In this document: positions 7,983 through 16,711 of the stretch, in pieces
Numbering within the stretch: the first letter of the stretch is position 1
Layout: each line of letters opens with the position of its first letter
Assembly (NCBI GenBank): GCA_036675815.1
Contig: JAKFEE010000019.1
Span: 32,726 to 96,725 of the forward strand
Length of the DNA stretch: 64,000 bases
Source of the DNA: JAKFEE01 sp036675815
Lineage (GTDB): Bacteria > Pseudomonadota > Alphaproteobacteria > Rhodospirillales > Magnetospirillaceae
Direction: 5' to 3'
Translations under genes and position numbers: made by a program
The notes under the pieces: model-generated
Database searches by the model: none
What the model was told of the DNA's origin: nothing
Seen by the model: only the letters and a program-made list of their open reading frames with translations

Positions 7983-9755
7983 CTCGCCGAATTGCAGTTC
8001 GGCCAGCCGCGCATAGAGGCCACCCGCGGCAACCAAGCTGGCATGGGAGCCTTCGGCAACGATGCGTCCGCCATCCATGACGACGATGCGCCCGGCCTTC
8101 TGCACCGTCGCCAGGCGGTGGGCGATGACCAGGGTGGTGCGCCCCGCCATCAGGCGTTCCAGCGCCTGCTGCACCACCCGCTCGCTTTCGGCATCCAGCG
8201 CGCTGGTCGCCTCGTCCAGCAACAGCAGCGCCGGATCGCGCAGGATGGCGCGGGCGATGGCGATGCGCTGCTTCTGCCCGCCCGACAGCCGCACGCCCTT
8301 CTCGCCCAGGAAGGTGTCGAACCCCTGCGGCAGGCGCTCGAGAAATTCCGTGGCATGCGCCGCCGCGGCGGCGGCGCGGATGTCGCCCTCGCTGGCCTCC
8401 GGCCGTCCGTAGCGGATGTTGTCCCAGCCGCTTGCGGCGAACACCACCGGATCCTGCGCGACCAGCCCGATGTGGCGGCGGAAGTCGGCCGGGGCCAGCT
8501 CGCGCAGGTCGATCCCGTCGAACATGACGCGGCCGGCTCGCGGGTCGTAGAAGCGCAACAGCAGCTGGAACACCGTCGTCTTGCCCGCACCCGACGGCCC
8601 GACCAGGGCGACGGTGTCGCCGGCGGCGATGCGCAGGTCGAACTGTTCGAGCGCGGCGCGGTCGGGGCGCGACGGATAATGGAAAGTGACGCCCTCGAAG
8701 GCCACGGCGCCGGCCGGGCGCTCGGGCAGCGCGCGCGGCTGGGCCGGCGCGGTGATGTCGGGGGGCATTTCCAGCAACTCGACCAGCCGCTCGGTGGCGC
8801 CGGCGGCGCGCTGCATGTCGCCGACCACCTCGGAGATGGCGCCCACCGAGCCGGCGACGACCACCGCATAGAAGACGAAGGCCGACAGCTCGCCGCCGGT
8901 CATGCTGCCGGCGATCACCATATGGCCGCCGAACCACAGGATGACGCCGATGGCGAGGAAGGTCAGCACCATCACCGACATGGACAGCAGCGCCCGCGCC
9001 CGCACCCGCCGCACCGCCACGGCGAAGGCCGCCTCGACCCGCTCGGAAAACAGGCGGCGGTCGTGCGGCTCATGGGCGAAGGCCTGCACGGTGCGGATGT
9101 TGTTGAGGCTTTCTTCGAGATACGAGCCGACATCGGCAACCCGATCCTGGCTGGTGCGCGACAGCCGCCGCACGCGACGGCCGAAGACGACGATCGGCAC
9201 CAGCACCGCCGGCACCAGCACGGCGACAAGGCCGGTCAGCCTGGGGCTGGTCACCGCCAGCATGACGGTGCCGCCGATGAACAGCAGCAGGTTGCGCAGC
9301 GCGATGGACACCGAGGTTCCCACCACCTGCTGCAGCAGGGTGGCGTCGGCGGTGAGGCGGCTCATCACCTCGCCGACGCGGGTGAGCTCGAAGAACCCGG
9401 GGCTCAACGCCAGGACACGGTGGTAAACGGCGCGACGAATGTCGGCGACGACCCGCTCGCCGATCCACGACACCAGGTAGAAGCGGCCGAAGACCGAGGC
9501 GCCCATCACCAGCACGACGGCCAGGAGCAACAGCAGCGCCTGATCGAGCAGCACGGCGTCGCGCTGGGCGAAGCCGCGGTCGACCATCATGCGCACGCCC
9601 TGGCCCAGCGCCAGCCACGTCGCCGAAGCGACCAGCAGCGCCGCCGCCGCCCCGGCGATGTGCAGGACGTAGGGGCGGAGGAAACCCATCAGGTGGCGCA
9701 GCTGGCGCAGGTCCTTGCCCGGCGGCCGCTCGGGCGTGCTGAGGCGTGGCGGCAT
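7962..9755 (-). CDS. MsbA-like ABC exporter, fused permease and ATPase
   Basis: A 597-residue half-transporter. Residues about 1-330 hold six membrane helices of the type I exporter fold; the C-terminal third is the nucleotide-binding domain with Walker A GPSGAGKTT (K392), signature LSGGQ at 490-494 and Walker B ALLLLDEATSALD. The proteins work as dimers exporting lipids, drugs or peptides; the closest type is the multidrug/lipid A exporter group. ATG 9755 is chosen because AGAGG lies five bases upstream; a GTG at 9812 would add 19 residues. The protein ends in ERAGEPA, with its stop inside a tandem repeat. The gene upstream on the same strand is a PadR-like regulator. Confidence 0.93.
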   Translation of the reverse strand: MPPRLSTPERPPGKDLRQLRHLMGFLRPYVLHIAGAAAALLVASATWLALGQGVRMMVDRGFAQRDAVLLDQALLLLLAVVLVMGASVFGRFYLVSWIGERVVADIRRAVYHRVLALSPGFFELTRVGEVMSRLTADATLLQQVVGTSVSIALRNLLLFIGGTVMLAVTSPRLTGLVAVLVPAVLVPIVVFGRRVRRLSRTSQDRVADVGSYLEESLNNIRTVQAFAHEPHDRRLFSERVEAAFAVAVRRVRARALLSMSVMVLTFLAIGVILWFGGHMVIAGSMTGGELSAFVFYAVVVAGSVGAISEVVGDMQRAAGATERLVELLEMPPDITAPAQPRALPERPAGAVAFEGVTFHYPSRPDRAALEQFDLRIAAGDTVALVGPSGAGKTTVFQLLLRFYDPRAGRVMFDGIDLRELAPADFRRHIGLVAQDPVVFAASGWDNIRYGRPEASEGDIRAAAAAAHATEFLERLPQGFDTFLGEKGVRLSGGQKQRIAIARAILRDPALLLLDEATSALDAESERVVQQALERLMAGRTTLVIAHRLATVQKAGRIVVMDGGRIVAEGSHASLVAAGGLYARLAELQFGERAGEPA

Positions 9756-9900
9756 CGGAACCTCTGGTTGTCGTGCCAGATATGGGGGTCCGTCGCCGCG
9801 CGCCACGCCCACCCTCCCCCGCCGGCAGGAGAGGCCCGTCTCTTACTGAACAGCACCTACTCCGCTGCGTGTTTCCAGCGCAGCCGGGGCAACGGTGCCA

Positions 9901-10437
9901 TCAGAGCCTGTCGGCGAAAGCCTCGAGCCAGGTCAGCCGGCTCTCCAGGAGCGCGATGTCGTGGTCGAGCCAGGCCAACAGATGGCCATCCTCACCGGCA
10001 TGGTGCTGGCGCAGGTCGATCAGGCGGGTCAGTTCGCCCTCGGTCGCCTCGACCAGCATCTCGGCCTGGGCGCGCTGGGCGCCGCGGCCGAGCAGGTGCA
10101 GGAAGCGGAACTTGAGGGCGATGACCAGCTTCGACAGGTCACTGCCGGGGCGCAGGCGGGCGGTCAGCAGGTTGTCGAGCTCGCGGCGGCCGGCCTCGGT
10201 GATCGACAGCAGGGCATCGTCCTCCATGCCCTCGCCGTCGATGGCCGCCACCAGCCCCTCGTATCTCAGGAGCTCGACCGACAGCCCCAACAGGTCCAGC
10301 GACGGCCCGGCGATGCGGCTGAGGAAATGGCGTACCGAGCCCGCCAGCACGCTGTAGCGTAGCGGCGCGTCGGCAACCAGCCCCAGGGCGCATAGGCGCA
10401 CGGCTTCCTTGGGCGTCAGGGTGTTGTCGGCAAACAT
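9901..10437 (-). CDS. PadR-like winged-helix regulator
   Basis: A 178-residue protein whose N-terminal 90 residues (TPKEAVRLCALGLVADAPLRYSVLAG, then LSVELLRYEGLVAAIDGEG and LSITEAGRRELDNLL) follow the PadR pattern: a helix-turn-helix, then the wing ending in ITEAGR. The C-terminal half is helical, as in PadR proteins with a dimerisation tail. It lies 145 bases upstream of the ABC exporter on the same strand, an arrangement common for regulators of drug efflux pumps. The family assignment is by pattern only; the ligand is unknown. Confidence 0.72.
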   Translation of the reverse strand: MFADNTLTPKEAVRLCALGLVADAPLRYSVLAGSVRHFLSRIAGPSLDLLGLSVELLRYEGLVAAIDGEGMEDDALLSITEAGRRELDNLLTARLRPGSDLSKLVIALKFRFLHLLGRGAQRAQAEMLVEATEGELTRLIDLRQHHAGEDGHLLAWLDHDIALLESRLTWLEAFADRL

Positions 10438-10614
10438 GTCGACGGCCTCCTCTCGAAGGCCACGATATAATGATTGAGCTGACGATTACACCGGTTTACG
10501 CAATCCAGAAGGCGGGGCCGGCGCCACCACTATCGGACAAGGGATTTCCGGCCCCCCGAAGATCGATAATCGAGCAATCCGTCCACAATCCAGGCAGCCA
10601 ATTCAGGAGGCGTG

Positions 10615-11829
10615 ATGTTGCAGGGTAAGGTGCTGGTGGCCCAAGGCGGCGGGCCGACCGCGGTGATCAATCAGTCGATGGTGGGAGCCGTCCTGGAATC
10701 CCGAAAGTTCCGCAACGTCGATCTGGTCTATGGCGCCTTCCATGGCGTACGCGGCATCATCGACGAGGAATTCCTCGATCTGACCCAGGAGACCACCCAC
10801 AACCTCGAACTGGTCGCGGAGACGCCATCGTCGGCCCTGGGGTCGACCCGCGACAAGCCCGACCTCAAATACTGCCAGGAGATCTTCAAGGTCCTGCAGG
10901 CGCACGACATCCGCTATTTCTTCTACATCGGCGGCAACGATTCGTCGGACACCGTGCGCATCGTCAACGAGGAGGCATGCAAGGCAGCCTACGAGTTGCG
11001 CTGCATCCACATTCCCAAGACGATCGACAACGATCTCGTGCTCAATGACCACACGCCAGGCTTCCCCTCGGCGGCGCGCTTCGTCGCCCAGTCGTTCATG
11101 GGGGCCAATCTCGACAACTGGTCGCTGCCCGGCGTCTACCTCGGCGTCGTCATGGGCCGCCACGCCGGCTTTCTCACCGCCGCCTCGGCCCTGGGCAAGA
11201 AGTTCCCCGATGACGGGCCGCATCTGATCTATCTGCCCGAACGCACCTTCAAGCTCGACAGCTTCCTTGGCGACGTGAAGGCCACCATGGAGCGGTACGG
11301 CCGTTGTGTCATCGCCTTGTCCGAGGGCGTCCACGATGAGGGCGGCGAGCCCATCGTCACCAAGCTGGCCAAGCAGGTCGAGCGTGACGCCCATGGCAAC
11401 GTGCAACTGTCGGGCACCGGCGCCCTCGCCGACCTGCTGTGCCAGCAGATCAAGGACGAGCTGAAGTTGAAGCGGGTGCGCGGCGACACCTTCGGTTATC
11501 TGCAGCGCTCGTTCGTCGGCTGCGTCTCCGACGTCGACCAGCGTGAGGCCCGCGAGGTCGGCGAGAAGGCGGTGCAGTTCGCCATGTGGGGCGACGCCGA
11601 CGGTTCGGTGGTGATCGAGCGCACCGGCTTCTATTCGGTGGACTACCGGCTGGTCCCCCTCGAAGCGGTGGCCGGCAAGACGCGCACCATGCCGGACGAA
11701 TTCATCGATGCCAGCGGGACCGACGTCACCGACGCGTTCCGGCTGTATCTGCGGCCACTGCTGGGCCGCGGCATGCCCGATGCCTACCGCTTGCGCCGCA
11801 ACCCAGTGGCGAAGATTCTCAAGAAATAG
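10615..11829 (+). CDS. 6-phosphofructokinase, PPi-dependent type
   Basis: A 404-residue cytoplasmic enzyme that interconverts fructose 6-phosphate and fructose 1,6-bisphosphate. The phosphoryl-donor loop reads GGNDSSDT (N108, D109), where ATP-dependent enzymes have GGDGS, and the catalytic stretch is PKTIDND (K135) rather than PGTIDND. Asp replacing the second glycine and the Lys are the recognised marks of pyrophosphate-dependent phosphofructokinase. AGGAGG lies at 10605-10610; ATG 10615 is the likely start, with GTG 10612 just before it. With the ppdK gene at 32338 the window encodes two reversible PPi-linked glycolytic enzymes. Confidence 0.92.
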   Translation: MLQGKVLVAQGGGPTAVINQSMVGAVLESRKFRNVDLVYGAFHGVRGIIDEEFLDLTQETTHNLELVAETPSSALGSTRDKPDLKYCQEIFKVLQAHDIRYFFYIGGNDSSDTVRIVNEEACKAAYELRCIHIPKTIDNDLVLNDHTPGFPSAARFVAQSFMGANLDNWSLPGVYLGVVMGRHAGFLTAASALGKKFPDDGPHLIYLPERTFKLDSFLGDVKATMERYGRCVIALSEGVHDEGGEPIVTKLAKQVERDAHGNVQLSGTGALADLLCQQIKDELKLKRVRGDTFGYLQRSFVGCVSDVDQREAREVGEKAVQFAMWGDADGSVVIERTGFYSVDYRLVPLEAVAGKTRTMPDEFIDASGTDVTDAFRLYLRPLLGRGMPDAYRLRRNPVAKILKK

Positions 11830-11838
11830 TATGGGAAA

Positions 11839-11863
11839 GCCGGCGACCTCCTTGGCCGCCGGC
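11839..11863 (+). terminator. Hairpin after the phosphofructokinase gene
   Basis: GCCGGCG and CGCCGGC form a 7-bp stem ten bases after the stop codon. No T-run follows, so the terminator call is tentative. The rest of the gap to 12117 shows nothing identifiable apart from an AT-richer patch near 11985-12020 that could hold the promoter of the next gene. Confidence 0.4.
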
Positions 11864-12117
11864 TCCTTCGCCGCGCCCGGAGCGGCCGCAAAAGCCCACC
11901 CTGCCCCCCTCATACCAAAACGCCGCCGCCGTCTGCCCAAAGAGGGTGGTACGGAGGGGCTATGGACAGGTCGGGGGGTGACTGCAATATTCCACAAAGA
12001 AATTAACGCTGTAGCATTTAACCGGGGGCTAGCGGTTGCCCTGAGCTCGCGACGGAGCGCGTCCGACGGCTGAGCGGCCGCGGGGGACGGACGCCCATCC
12101 CGGCGGAGAACGATCGC

Positions 12118-12960
12118 ATGGCGGTTGCACTCGAGCGCCTGCTCGCCCAGGGCGAGATCTATGTTGATCCTTCCAGCGTGGTCGTCTGGGAACAGGCCGA
12201 ACCCAATCGCCCGTGGTTTCCAGCCCACCTTCTGAGCGTTCCCGGCCTGCCGCGCGACAACATGCTGAAGCTGTCGCGCTCCGACGTGGCGCATGTGGCG
12301 CTGTGCGGCGTGTGGCTTAAGGAGTTGGCGCTGAGCAAGACCACCGAAGCCGGCCTGCTGGGCCGGCCTTGCGGCGAGGCGATGCGGGCGCTGCAGGAGA
12401 TGCGCGAGGAGGCGGGTCACGCCCTGCTGCTGCTCAAGCTCATCGAAATGAGCGGACTGAGCGAATCGGCGCTGTCGGGCGATTTTGCCGGCCTCGAACG
12501 CTTTAGCAGGCATATGCGCCCCGACGGTGCCGCCTTCTGGGCCTGGATCTACCTGGGCGAGGCGGTGACCGACACCTTTTTGCTCAAGGCCCTGCGCGAG
12601 GGCGATGACCTGTGCCCGGTGGTGCGGCAGGTGATGCAGTTGCACCACCGCGAGCAGAGCCGGCGCCTGAACGTGTGCAAGGCGATCCTGATCGAAAAGC
12701 TCAAGGCCACCGGCGCCTTGCGGCGCCGCGCCATCGCCATGGTGCTGCCGGTCATGCTGCGCCGCTATCTGCGGGTGATGCTGTTCCCCACCGCCGCGAC
12801 CCTGGCGGCGGTCGGGGTGGCCAGCCCCCATGGCACGGCGCGTGCCCTGCAGGGCAATCACGGCCGCCGCGCCCTCGGCTCGGGATGCGCGGCTGCCGCC
12901 GTCACCGTGCTGCGTCGCGCCGGCCTGCCGATCAAGGCCGGCACCAGCTATCCCTGGTGA
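12118..12960 (+). CDS. AurF-like (ferritin-like) diiron protein
   Basis: A 280-residue helical protein with spaced metal ligands of the AurF/p-aminobenzoate N-oxygenase type: EEAGH (E97, E98, H101), LGEAVTD (E148, D152) and HHREQSRR (H176, H177, E179). The family oxidises amines or other small substrates with a carboxylate-bridged diiron centre; several members remain uncharacterised. ATG 12118 has a GGAGAA eleven bases upstream. It is flanked by phosphofructokinase and a converging MFS transporter whose stop overlaps its own by 13 bases. Nothing nearby looks like a biosynthetic cluster, so the substrate is unknown. Confidence 0.75.
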   Translation: MAVALERLLAQGEIYVDPSSVVVWEQAEPNRPWFPAHLLSVPGLPRDNMLKLSRSDVAHVALCGVWLKELALSKTTEAGLLGRPCGEAMRALQEMREEAGHALLLLKLIEMSGLSESALSGDFAGLERFSRHMRPDGAAFWAWIYLGEAVTDTFLLKALREGDDLCPVVRQVMQLHHREQSRRLNVCKAILIEKLKATGALRRRAIAMVLPVMLRRYLRVMLFPTAATLAAVGVASPHGTARALQGNHGRRALGSGCAAAAVTVLRRAGLPIKAGTSYPW

Positions 12961-14099
12961 GCGAACCGGGTCGACTCCCGCCTTGCCGACGGTCGCGTAG
13001 GGCCGAGGCGTGATGCGGCGAAGGCCACGAACACCACGTGTATCCCGCCGAGATAGACGAACAGCGCCCCTGGCCCGAGGAGTTGCATCAGCACCGAGGC
13101 CACCAGCGGGCCGACGATGGCGCCCAGGCCGAAGACCAGGAGCAGCCCGCCCGTCGCGGCGACGCAACGTCGGCGGCCCAGCAAATCATGGGCATGAGCG
13201 ACGCATAGCCAGTAGACCGGCAACACGCACGCCCCGAACAGCGCCACGGTGGTCAGGATCATCGCCGGCGATTGCGCGGACGCCATCAAGAGATCGACCG
13301 CGACGGCCGCCACCAGCGTACCGATGATCACCTTGCGGCGATCGATGCGGTCCGAGAGCCGCCCCAGCGGCCATTGCGCCACGGCGCCGCCGATGACGAC
13401 GACGCTCATGAAGATGGCGATGGTGGCAACCGAAAGGTTTCGGCCCTGGGCATAGGCCGGCGCCAGTTGCCAGAAGGCACCGTTGCCGAGCCCCAGGAAG
13501 AAACAGCCGGCAAGACCGATCGGGGCGACGGCGTAAAGGCGCCGCAGGCTCAATCCCATGCTGCGCTCCGCCGGTCCGATCTTGGCGAGGCGCACGGGCA
13601 GCGCCGACAGCAGCAGGGCAAGGGCGATGCCCCAGAACAGCGCCGAACCGCGGGGATCGGCGGCCGACAGCAGCAACTGGCCGGCAGTGGCGGCCATGGC
13701 GCCGGCAATCGAGTAGATGGCCAGCGAGCGGCCGCGGCCGCTGTTGCTGGAACAGGCGTTGACCCAACTCTCCACCACCGTCGACAGCCCGGCCATGCAC
13801 AGGCCGGTGGTGAAGCGCAGCAGCAACCAGGCCCAGGTGGCGTTCGCCGCCGGATACCCGATGGCGGCGGCGGCGGCGATGCCTGCCAACAACCCAAAAC
13901 TGGCGACATGGCCGATGCGCCGCACCAATATCGGCACCAGCACGCAGCCGGCGACAAAGCCGACATTGTGCGCCGAGCCGACGATGCCGGCGGCCAAGGT
14001 GGAAAAGCCTTCGAGACTGACACGCACCGGCAGCAGGACGGTCTGCAAGCCGGTGCCGACGGAAAGCACGATCGCGCCGATCAGCAGGGCGAGAGGCAT
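12948..14099 (-). CDS. MFS transporter, YcaD/YfkF type
   Basis: A 383-residue permease with twelve predicted helices. The first helix GAIVLSVGTGLQTVLLPVR, then FSTLAAGIVGSAHNVGFVAGC and the loop GRLSDRIDRRKVI between helices 6-7 and 8-9 fit the major facilitator group annotated as YcaD. The start at 14099 puts helix 1 directly after MPLA; an upstream in-frame ATG at 14171 would add a non-hydrophobic leader and is less likely. The substrate is unknown. It converges on the AurF-like gene with a 13-base overlap of stops and diverges from the DsrE-like gene. Confidence 0.88.
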   Translation of the reverse strand: MPLALLIGAIVLSVGTGLQTVLLPVRVSLEGFSTLAAGIVGSAHNVGFVAGCVLVPILVRRIGHVASFGLLAGIAAAAAIGYPAANATWAWLLLRFTTGLCMAGLSTVVESWVNACSSNSGRGRSLAIYSIAGAMAATAGQLLLSAADPRGSALFWGIALALLLSALPVRLAKIGPAERSMGLSLRRLYAVAPIGLAGCFFLGLGNGAFWQLAPAYAQGRNLSVATIAIFMSVVVIGGAVAQWPLGRLSDRIDRRKVIIGTLVAAVAVDLLMASAQSPAMILTTVALFGACVLPVYWLCVAHAHDLLGRRRCVAATGGLLLVFGLGAIVGPLVASVLMQLLGPGALFVYLGGIHVVFVAFAASRLGPTRPSARRESTRFAHQG

Positions 14100-14235
14100 G
14101 ATGCGAGCCCGATGATGAGGAGAGGCCGCACTGCACACCGCTGCCGCTGAAGGAATGGTAAACGGCATCACCGCGCCTTTGGCGCTGCCGCAAAAAATTC
14201 AGCCGTGGCGCCGTTTTGCCGCTATCATGGCTCCC

Positions 14236-14688
14236 ATGCGAAAATTTCTGGTTTCATGGATGATGGCGCTGTGGGCGGTGCTTGCACCGGCCGCCATGGC
14301 CCAGGATACGGCCTTGGCCGAGCCGAAGCCGGATTGGGACAATCCGCGTCGGATCATGCTGCAACTGACCGAGGATGACCCGCAGAAGGTCAACGGCGTG
14401 CTGTACAACGCGGTCAACCTGCAGAAATTCTATGGCCAGGACAATGTGAAGATCGCCGTGATCACCTATGGCCGCGGCGTGCGCGCACTGATGACCGAGA
14501 CCTCGCCGGTCAAGGAACGCGTCGACAGCCTGCGTCAGTACGGCATCGAATTCGTCGCCTGTGGCAATACGCTGCAGACCATGGGCAAGGCCGAAGCCGA
14601 TCTGCTGCCTGGCATCGAAGTGGTGACCACCGGCATCGCCGAGATCGTCGAGCGACAGCTCAAGGGCTGGGCGTACATCGTACCGTGA
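14236..14688 (+). CDS. Secreted DsrE/DsrF-like protein
   Basis: A 150-residue protein with a signal peptide (MRKFLVSWMMALWAVLAPAAMA, cleavage probably after AMA) followed by a DsrE-like domain: IMLQLTEDDPQKVNGVLYNAVNL, KIAVITYGRGVRALM and a single Cys in YGIEFVACGNT. This Cys is the conserved sulfur-carrying position in the DsrE/YchN superfamily. It acts in the periplasm. The next gene, a thioredoxin-like protein, begins 12 bases downstream, suggesting a shared thiol or sulfur function. An earlier ATG at 14227 would add three residues. Confidence 0.82.
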   Translation: MRKFLVSWMMALWAVLAPAAMAQDTALAEPKPDWDNPRRIMLQLTEDDPQKVNGVLYNAVNLQKFYGQDNVKIAVITYGRGVRALMTETSPVKERVDSLRQYGIEFVACGNTLQTMGKAEADLLPGIEVVTTGIAEIVERQLKGWAYIVP

Positions 14689-14699
14689 GGGAGAGGGAC

Positions 14700-15278
14700 A
14701 TGCTTCGGCTGGTCGCGTCGCTGCTTGCGGCGCTGTGGCTTTCGACGACCTCGACGGCGCGGGCCGAGGGGTTGATCAACGACGACGGGTTGCATACCCA
14801 GGCGTGGTTTGCCCAAAGCCTGCTCGACCTGCGCGACGATTTGGCCGAGGCCAAGGCGGCGGGCAAGCGTTTTGTCGTCATCTGGGAGCAGAAGGGCTGC
14901 CCCTATTGCCGTGACCTGCACACGATCAATTTCGCCGATGCGAAGCTCGCCGACTGGATCCGCCAGCGCTTCCACATCCTACAGCTCAACCTGCGCGGCG
15001 ATCGCGAGGTGACGGATTTCGACGGTACCGCCATGCCCGAGAAGGACCTGGCGCGCAAGTACCGCATCACTTTCACCCCCACCATCCAGTTTTTCCCCGA
15101 GGATGTGAAAGAGGGCGCGGGCAAGAGCGGCATGGACATCGAGGTGGCGCGGATGCCGGGCTATTTCCGGCCGTTCCACTTCATCAGCATGTTCGAATAC
15201 GTCTGGGACAAGCGCTACGCCGGCTCCCAGACGTTCCAGGACTACATCGTCGAAAAATCAGCCGCCGGCGGCAAGTGA
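14700..15278 (+). CDS. Periplasmic thioredoxin-like protein (SoxW type)
   Basis: A 192-residue exported protein with an N-terminal signal sequence (MLRLVASLLAALWLSTTSTARA) and a thioredoxin fold carrying the redox motif GCPYCRDLH near residue 67-75, with the cis-proline region FTPTIQFF. It resembles SoxW and related reductases that keep sulfur-metabolism or cytochrome-maturation proteins reduced. ATG 14700 is preceded by GGGAGAGGG; a GTG at 14685 is also in frame and overlaps the previous stop. It is co-transcribed with the DsrE-like gene. No sox or dsr genes are in the window. Confidence 0.85.
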   Translation: MLRLVASLLAALWLSTTSTARAEGLINDDGLHTQAWFAQSLLDLRDDLAEAKAAGKRFVVIWEQKGCPYCRDLHTINFADAKLADWIRQRFHILQLNLRGDREVTDFDGTAMPEKDLARKYRITFTPTIQFFPEDVKEGAGKSGMDIEVARMPGYFRPFHFISMFEYVWDKRYAGSQTFQDYIVEKSAAGGK

Positions 15279-15280
15279 TG

Positions 15281-15334
15281 GAGCGCGGAGCTCCAGCTCC
15301 GCCTGGGTGTTGCGGAGCTGGAGCTCCGCGCTCC
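15281..15334. repeat. GAGCTCC-type palindromic repeat, copy A
   Basis: Two 22-bp arms (15281-15302 and 15312-15333) are perfect inverted complements around a nine-base loop; each arm is itself nearly palindromic around GGAGCTCC. The element sits between the convergent thioredoxin-like and waaA genes, only three bases after the former's stop, and could form a strong bidirectional RNA hairpin. Related copies lie at 17801, 26295 and 38319. Confidence 0.85.
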
Positions 15335-15335
15335 C

Positions 15336-16643
15336 TCAAGGCAGCAGCGGAGCGATGGCGGCGAGCACGCGCTGCAAGGTGCCGGCTTCGGCCTCAGCGA
15401 AGGCGCGCGCCGCCGAACCTTGGTGGCGGCGGGCTTCGGGATCGTCGAGCAACGTCCCGACCGCCCGCGCCAGGGCGGCCTCGTCGGCGACCGTGACGGC
15501 GGCACCGGCATCGACCAGCGCCGCCGCCGTCTCGGCGAAATTGCCCATGTGCGGGCCGTAGAGCACGGCACAGCCGAGGCGTGCCGCCTCCAGCGGGTTC
15601 TGGCCGCCGCGGCCGACCAGCGACTTGCCGACGAAGGCAATGGGGGCAAGGCGATAGAACAGCCCAAGCTCGCCCATGGTATCGGCCACATAGATGTCGC
15701 AGCCGGCCGTCGGCGCTTCGCCCGCCGCGCGCCGTGCCACTCGAAGGCCGGCGCTTCTCAGCTCGGCGGCGATTTCCGGCCCCCGCCCGGCGTGCCGCGG
15801 CACGATCACCGTCAGCAACCCGGGGCGGGCAAGGCGACGGTGCACGGCGGCGACTGCTGCTTCCTCGCCGGCGTGCGTGCTTGCCGCCAGCCAGAGCGGA
15901 CGTGTTCCGATTTCGGCGCGCAACGCCGCCAAGGCCCTCTCGTCGGCCGGCAGCGCCGCCGCCGCCGCCTTGAGGTTGCCGAGGCAGGCGACGTCGCCGG
16001 CGCCAAGCCGCCGATAGCGCCCGCCGTCGGCCTCCGACTGGGCCAGGCACCTGGCGAAGGTCGCCAACAGCCAGCGGATGGTGCCGGGTGCCCAACGTAT
16101 CCAGCGCCGGCACGACGTTTCGGACATGCGCGCATTGAGCAGCACGGCAGGGACTTGGCGGGCGCGTATCTCGGCCAGCATGTTGGGCCACAACTCGGAT
16201 TCCAGCCACAGCACCAGATCGGGCCGCCAGTGGTCGAGGAAGCGGCGCACCCAGAGTGGCCGATCCACCGGCACGTATTGGTGGACGACCCCAACCGGCA
16301 GCCGCTCGCCCAGGATGGCCGCCGAGGTGACGGTGCCGCTGGTAACCAGGATCTGCAGTTCAGGCCGGTGATGGCGCAAGGCGTCGATCAGCGGCAGTGC
16401 CGACAGGCTCTCGCCGACGCTGGCGCCATGCAGCCACAACAGCGGCCCGACGGGGCGCGGCTGCCCGGCGCGGCCCAGGCGTTCGCCGAACCGCGCGGCA
16501 TCCTCCTTGCCCCGCCGCAAACGACGATCGAGATAGATCCGCAGCGGCAATGCCGCCGCATGCGTCGCGGTGCGATAAAGGACGAGAGGAAGAGGATACA
16601 CGGCGGCCAGAGATTTCGCGCTATAGGTATGGACGGTAGACAT
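15336..16643 (-). CDS. waaA: 3-deoxy-D-manno-octulosonic acid (Kdo) transferase
   Basis: A 435-residue membrane-anchored glycosyltransferase that adds Kdo to lipid A in LPS core assembly. It begins with a hydrophobic stretch (AAVYPLPLVLYRTATHAAALP), then RFGERLG, the family hallmark WLHGASVGE, LESELWPN with the conserved ELWP, and in the C-terminal GT-B half the DTMGELGLFY and GGQNPLEAA motifs that bind CMP-Kdo. The start at 16643 is preferred over 16667. Divergent gmhA/gmhB make heptose for the same core, so this is an LPS locus. Number of Kdo units added cannot be read. Confidence 0.95.
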   Translation of the reverse strand: MSTVHTYSAKSLAAVYPLPLVLYRTATHAAALPLRIYLDRRLRRGKEDAARFGERLGRAGQPRPVGPLLWLHGASVGESLSALPLIDALRHHRPELQILVTSGTVTSAAILGERLPVGVVHQYVPVDRPLWVRRFLDHWRPDLVLWLESELWPNMLAEIRARQVPAVLLNARMSETSCRRWIRWAPGTIRWLLATFARCLAQSEADGGRYRRLGAGDVACLGNLKAAAAALPADERALAALRAEIGTRPLWLAASTHAGEEAAVAAVHRRLARPGLLTVIVPRHAGRGPEIAAELRSAGLRVARRAAGEAPTAGCDIYVADTMGELGLFYRLAPIAFVGKSLVGRGGQNPLEAARLGCAVLYGPHMGNFAETAAALVDAGAAVTVADEAALARAVGTLLDDPEARRHQGSAARAFAEAEAGTLQRVLAAIAPLLP

Positions 16644-16711
16644 TGTATAGAAGCCAGCCTGCGGCATCGCAAGCCGCGCTCTGGTCCGCTGGCGCCAACA
16701 GGAAGGTCCGC

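Noticed and set aside
10603..13167. An 854-codon minus-strand frame across phosphofructokinase and the AurF-like gene
   Set aside because: Low-complexity His/Gln/Arg/Gly-rich translation opposite two well-supported genes; a composition artefact.
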